From assembly GCA_964627995.1 (NCBI GenBank), contig CAZVLN010000016.1:1-51563 (forward strand): a stretch of DNA of 51,563 bases, given 5' to 3'. Position numbers and translations under genes: made by a program. This DNA is from JAWLFI01 sp964627995. Its GTDB lineage: Bacteria > Bacteroidota > Bacteroidia > Chitinophagales > Saprospiraceae. Shown here piece by piece: positions 48,780-51,563 of the stretch. The stretch's first letter is position 1, and each line of letters begins with the position of its first letter. Under the pieces are notes generated by a model. The model saw only the letters and a list, made by a program, of their open reading frames with translations, had not been told where the DNA came from and did not search any database.

Positions 48780-50020
48780 TGCAATCACCAACCATACAAA
48801 CCCAAGACTTTGCAGACCGTGTACGAGCTGATTTTCCTATTCTTCAACGGAAAATGAATGGGCAAGCTATGGCCTTTTTAGATACAGCAGCATCCAGCCA
48901 AAAACCCAGGCAGGTAATCGATGCCATCTCACATTACTATGAGCACACCCACGCCAATGTGCATCGTGGCCTGTACCAACTGAGTCAGGAAGCTACAGAT
49001 GCTCATGAGGAAGCGCGGCGACAGGCCGCCGAGTTTTTCAATGCTGCCTCAGAAAAAGAGATCATCTTCACGAAAGGAACGACAGATGGAATCAACACTA
49101 TCGCCTTTTGTTTGGGAGAGTATGCTATTGAACCCGGCGATGAGATTCTCATCACCGAAATGGAGCATCACGCCAATATTGTGCCCTGGCAAATGTTAGC
49201 GGCGCGTAAAGGAGCAAATCTTAAAGTAATTCCCATTCACGACGATGGTATGCTCAATATGGAGGCCTTCCACGATATGCTCACCGAACGGACGAAACTT
49301 TTGGCCGTCGTTCACATATCCAACACATTGGGGACTATTAATCCGGTAAAGCGGATGATTGAAAAGGCCCATGAGCGAAATGTTCCCGTTCTTGTCGATG
49401 GCGCACAATCTGCAGCACATCAAAAAATAGATGTGCAAGATTTAGATGCTGACTTTTTTGTTTGCTCAGGACACAAAATGCTTGGCCCAACAGGTATTGG
49501 TATTCTATATGGAAAAGAAAAATGGCTAGAAGCCTTTCCACCCTATCAAGGTGGGGGCGAAATGATTCAAGAGGTTCGGTTTGAAGGAACAACCTTTAAC
49601 CAATTGCCCTTTAAGTTTGAAGCGGGAACGCCACATATTGCCGGCACAGTTGGCTTGTCTGCTGCGATGAAATACATGGATGAAATTGGCAGAGATGCGA
49701 TTGCCGCGCACGAACAAGAATTACTTACTTACGCCTTAGCAGCACTTAAAGATATAGACGGCATCCGCTTTATTGGAGAGGCTCGAAATAAAGCAGGTGT
49801 TATCTCCTTTTTAATCGATGGTACCCACCCCTCCGATGTCGGTGTCTTACTAGACAAAATGGGTGTCGCCGTACGCACAGGTCATCACTGTACCATGCCA
49901 CTCATGCAGCGCTATGACATCCCCGGAACCGTAAGAGCCTCTTTTGGGCCATACACCACCATAGCAGATATTGATCAATTAAAAAGTGGTGTCGAACGCG
50001 CCGCTAAAATGTTGCGCTAA
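48776..50020 (+). CDS. sufS: Cysteine desulfurase SufS
   Basis: A 414-residue PLP enzyme of group II that takes sulfur from cysteine for cluster assembly. The PLP Lys234 is in SGHKMLGPTGIGILYG, and the catalytic Cys372 is in RTGHHCTMPLMQRY, the short-loop pattern of SufS. FTKGTTDGINTIAF, EMEHHANIVPWQ and VDGAQSAAHQKIDVQ complete the fold. It overlaps sufD by 4 nt; sufE starts 2 nt after its stop. Confidence 0.97.
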   Translation: MMQSPTIQTQDFADRVRADFPILQRKMNGQAMAFLDTAASSQKPRQVIDAISHYYEHTHANVHRGLYQLSQEATDAHEEARRQAAEFFNAASEKEIIFTKGTTDGINTIAFCLGEYAIEPGDEILITEMEHHANIVPWQMLAARKGANLKVIPIHDDGMLNMEAFHDMLTERTKLLAVVHISNTLGTINPVKRMIEKAHERNVPVLVDGAQSAAHQKIDVQDLDADFFVCSGHKMLGPTGIGILYGKEKWLEAFPPYQGGGEMIQEVRFEGTTFNQLPFKFEAGTPHIAGTVGLSAAMKYMDEIGRDAIAAHEQELLTYALAALKDIDGIRFIGEARNKAGVISFLIDGTHPSDVGVLLDKMGVAVRTGHHCTMPLMQRYDIPGTVRASFGPYTTIADIDQLKSGVERAAKMLR

Positions 50021-50021
50021 T

Positions 50022-50456
50022 ATGAATGCGATAAACGAAATACAGGACGAAATCATTGATGAGTTTGAATTTTTCGATGATTGGATGCAAAAATATGAGT
50101 ACATCATTGACTTGGGAAAAGACCTGCCGCGTATCGATGAGCAAAAGAAAACTGATGAGTATCGCATCAAAGGTTGCCAAAGTCAAGTTTGGTTAGATGC
50201 GGAGCCAAAGCAAAAGACCATAGATTTCACGGCGGATAGTGATGCGGTAATTACGAAAGGAATTATTGCACTCCTCATCCGAGTGCTATCGGGCCAGGCA
50301 GCTGAAGATATCGCAAAAAGTGACCTGTACTTCATTGACCAAATCGGGCTGAAAGAACACCTTTCTCCCACGCGATCCAACGGCCTGGTGAGCATGGTGA
50401 AAAAAATGAAATCCTATGGTATCGCCTTTGCACATCAAAACAAAGCAAAATCATGA
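50022..50456 (+). CDS. sufE: SufE sulfur transfer protein
   Basis: A 144-residue protein that accepts sulfur from SufS on Cys52 in IKGCQSQVWL, the SufE active-site pattern, and activates SufS. The C-terminal half (ADSDAVITKGIIALLIRVLSGQAAEDI ... GLKEHLSPTRSNGLVSMVKKMKSYG) is the standard SufE domain. The start is taken at ATG 50022, 2 nt after the sufS stop, rather than at 49986 inside sufS. It overlaps the next gene by 4 nt. Confidence 0.96.
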   Translation: MNAINEIQDEIIDEFEFFDDWMQKYEYIIDLGKDLPRIDEQKKTDEYRIKGCQSQVWLDAEPKQKTIDFTADSDAVITKGIIALLIRVLSGQAAEDIAKSDLYFIDQIGLKEHLSPTRSNGLVSMVKKMKSYGIAFAHQNKAKS

Positions 50457-50764
50457 TCACCGACGAACTTAAGGATAAGATTATCGCGCAGATCAAAACG
50501 GTTTTTGATCCGGAAATTCCCGTAGATATCTACGAATTGGGACTTATTTATGAGGTTGAAATGCCAAAACCCGGGCAGATTCATCTCGTCATGACCCTGA
50601 CCACGCCCATGTGCCCGGTCGCCGACTCGCTACCTATGGAAGTACAGGAAAAAGTCATGGAAGTAGAAGGTGTGGAAGATGTAAATATGGAGGTCGTTTT
50701 CGATCCCCCCTGGAATAAAGAAATGATGAGCGAAGAAGCCCAGTTTGCCCTAGACATGTTTTAA
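50453..50764 (+). CDS. sufT: SufT-like DUF59 (MIP18-type) protein
   Basis: A 103-residue MIP18/DUF59 protein, a type of late iron-sulfur maturation factor. It has VFDPEIPVDIYELGLIYEVEM, LTTPMCPVADSLPMEVQEKVMEVEGVEDVNMEVVFDPPWNKEMMSEEAQ. The Cys in TPMCPVA and the DPPW stretch are conserved across this family. SUF operons of many bacteria carry one. Its ATG overlaps the sufE stop. Confidence 0.92.
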   Translation: MITDELKDKIIAQIKTVFDPEIPVDIYELGLIYEVEMPKPGQIHLVMTLTTPMCPVADSLPMEVQEKVMEVEGVEDVNMEVVFDPPWNKEMMSEEAQFALDMF

Positions 50765-50776
50765 AATGGTACGATT

Positions 50777-51265
50777 ATGAAAATATCTGCACAAGACGAA
50801 TACGGCCTCCGCACCTTGATCCGCATTGCCAAAGCGCCAACCGCGGAAGGGCTAAGTATTTCACAACTCAGTGATTTAGAAGGGATTTCGAACTCATATA
50901 TGGCCAAGCTCACACGCCACCTCCGAATAGCGGGCTTCATCGAAAGCACGCCGGGCCGTCGAGGCGGATATATTCTTTCTCGCCCTGCCAAAGAAATTAT
51001 GATCAGCGATGTGCTTAAAGCACTCGACGGAAGCCTATTTAGTGCTGAATTTTGCCAGTCCCACAGCGGCGATTTTAAAGTCTGCGCCAATTCCACCAAT
51101 TGCAGCGTCCGGAGTTTGTGGCGCGTGGTCCAGCAAGCCGTTGACAGTGTGTTGGAACGCGTCAGCTTACACGATTTGATCCATTCCGAAGATCAGTCTG
51201 AGCATATTTTACAAGAACTTTACGACCATTATCGGCCAAAAAGTGAAGGAGCGTTACCTTCTTAA
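50777..51265 (+). CDS. Rrf2-family SUF operon regulator
   Basis: A 162-residue winged-helix regulator. The N terminus MKISAQDEYGLRTLIRIA, the recognition region ISNSYMAKLTRHLRIAGFIESTPGRRGGYILSRP and DVLKALDG are typical Rrf2. Three Cys (93, 103, 109) in the pattern C-x9-C-x5-C, followed by a Trp, are the expected cluster ligands; in IscR they are spaced x5-x5, so this is the variant seen in SUF regulators. It should sense iron-sulfur status and control the operon, probably through the palindrome at 45091-45108. Located 12 nt after sufT, last gene. Confidence 0.92.
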   Translation: MKISAQDEYGLRTLIRIAKAPTAEGLSISQLSDLEGISNSYMAKLTRHLRIAGFIESTPGRRGGYILSRPAKEIMISDVLKALDGSLFSAEFCQSHSGDFKVCANSTNCSVRSLWRVVQQAVDSVLERVSLHDLIHSEDQSEHILQELYDHYRPKSEGALPS

Positions 51266-51477
51266 AGGCTCTAAGGGGCCTGCACCCAAAAATTTGGGTG
51301 CCGCTATGCTCCAGGGCTCGTTCAGGGCCTCCCCTCCATCCCCGAGATCGCTTTTAACGACCCTCGGGATTTCGGGGCTTCTCTCGGCCCGCGCCGGCTT
51401 CACCACCGCGGTCTGCCTCTCCCCAATAAATTGGAGATCGGCCCCCTTGCGCAGCGCTAGGCCGGTGTTCCAAGCTT
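51266..51477. repeat. GC-rich structured element C after the suf operon
   Basis: A GC-rich stretch with several inverted repeats: a perfect GCACCCAAA-AA-TTTGGGTGC hairpin at 51282-51301, CCGAG/CTCGG around 51340-51366, and CCAAT-AA-ATTGG at 51423-51434. Its sequence differs from repeats A, B and D. A 78-codon ORF across it is not credible. It may serve as the 3' end of the suf transcript; no T-tract is visible. Confidence 0.55.
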
Positions 51478-51563
51478 AAAGGTTAAAGGTTAAAGGTGAA
51501 AGTAGCGAAAGGTGAAAGTAGCGATAGGTGAAAGGTGAAAGGTGAAAGGTGAAAGGTTAAAGT
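51478..51563 (+). repeat. Degenerate heptamer tandem repeat AAAGGTK
   Basis: Nine copies of AAAGGTG/AAAGGTT (one as ATAGGTG) in direct tandem, broken twice by the 9-mer AAAGTAGCG (51499-51507 and 51515-51523), with a partial copy at the window end. The array is non-coding and runs off the window. Confidence 0.9.

Noticed and set aside
51243..51479. Plus-strand 78-codon ORF
   Set aside because: It starts in the end of the Rrf2 gene and runs through structured element C.
51478..51563. Possible CRISPR array
   Set aside because: The units are 7 nt long and contiguous without unique spacers.

Overview
The window looks like a chromosomal segment of a Bacteroidota bacterium, most likely from the Saprospiria (Lewinella/Saprospiraceae-like). 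The grounds are type IX secretion system (T9SS) proteins (a DUF5103 plug-type protein and a PorV/PorQ-family protein), SusC-like TonB-dependent receptors with an N-terminal carboxypeptidase-regulatory domain, a Rho factor with a long Ser/Asn/Lys-rich insertion, many small lipoproteins, and promoters of the Bacteroidota type (TTTG, about 20 nt, then TAnnTTTG). The class-level placement is inference from protein style, not a computed phylogeny. No tRNA, rRNA, CRISPR, prophage or intact insertion sequence is visible.

Layout. 1-5.9 kb: T9SS plug-like protein, 3-methyladenine glycosylase, guaB, tadA, an orphan lipoprotein and pcm. 5.9-13 kb: a phosphohexomutase; then, on the minus strand, a metal-type TonB receptor preceded by a Cys/His-rich exported miniprotein and by hemN (which carries an FNR-like site); then a DUF4230/DUF3108 pair. 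13-14.5 kb: ruvC, a HIT protein and greA. 14.5-23.6 kb: the most distinctive block, a 9-kb minus-strand unit of a 1243-aa TonB receptor, a 1375-aa exported protein with a T9SS-like C terminus and a PorV-like outer-membrane protein, with a perfect palindrome in front and a terminator behind. 23.7-30.5 kb: a D-2-hydroxyacid dehydrogenase, pth, a ftcD/small-protein cluster, two exported proteins of unknown role and a metallophosphoesterase. 30.6-38 kb: metH, an Ig-like lipoprotein overlapping lptB, two tiny lipoproteins coupled to lptB, and a c-type haem lipoprotein. 38-44.7 kb: kdsD, recQ, aroQ, a small exported protein, rnpA, rpmH and rho. 45-51.3 kb: a complete SUF iron-sulfur assembly operon, sufBCDSE-sufT, ending in its own Rrf2-type regulator.

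GC-rich intergenic repeats lie at about 4.3, 25.3 and 29.6 kb. Two of them share the same terminal motifs in opposite orientation, and the first is a diverged relative. A fourth, different GC-rich element followed by a degenerate heptamer array closes the window. rpmH (42754-42909) and a 43-codon ORF (26091-26222) were found by direct reading of the minus strand.

The best candidate for an undescribed system is the TonB receptor / giant exported protein / PorV-like module. Secondary candidates are the lptB-linked lipoprotein pair, the Cys-rich miniprotein with its TonB receptor, and a set of promoters whose -7 box lies 3-4 nt from the start codon, which implies leaderless mRNAs.
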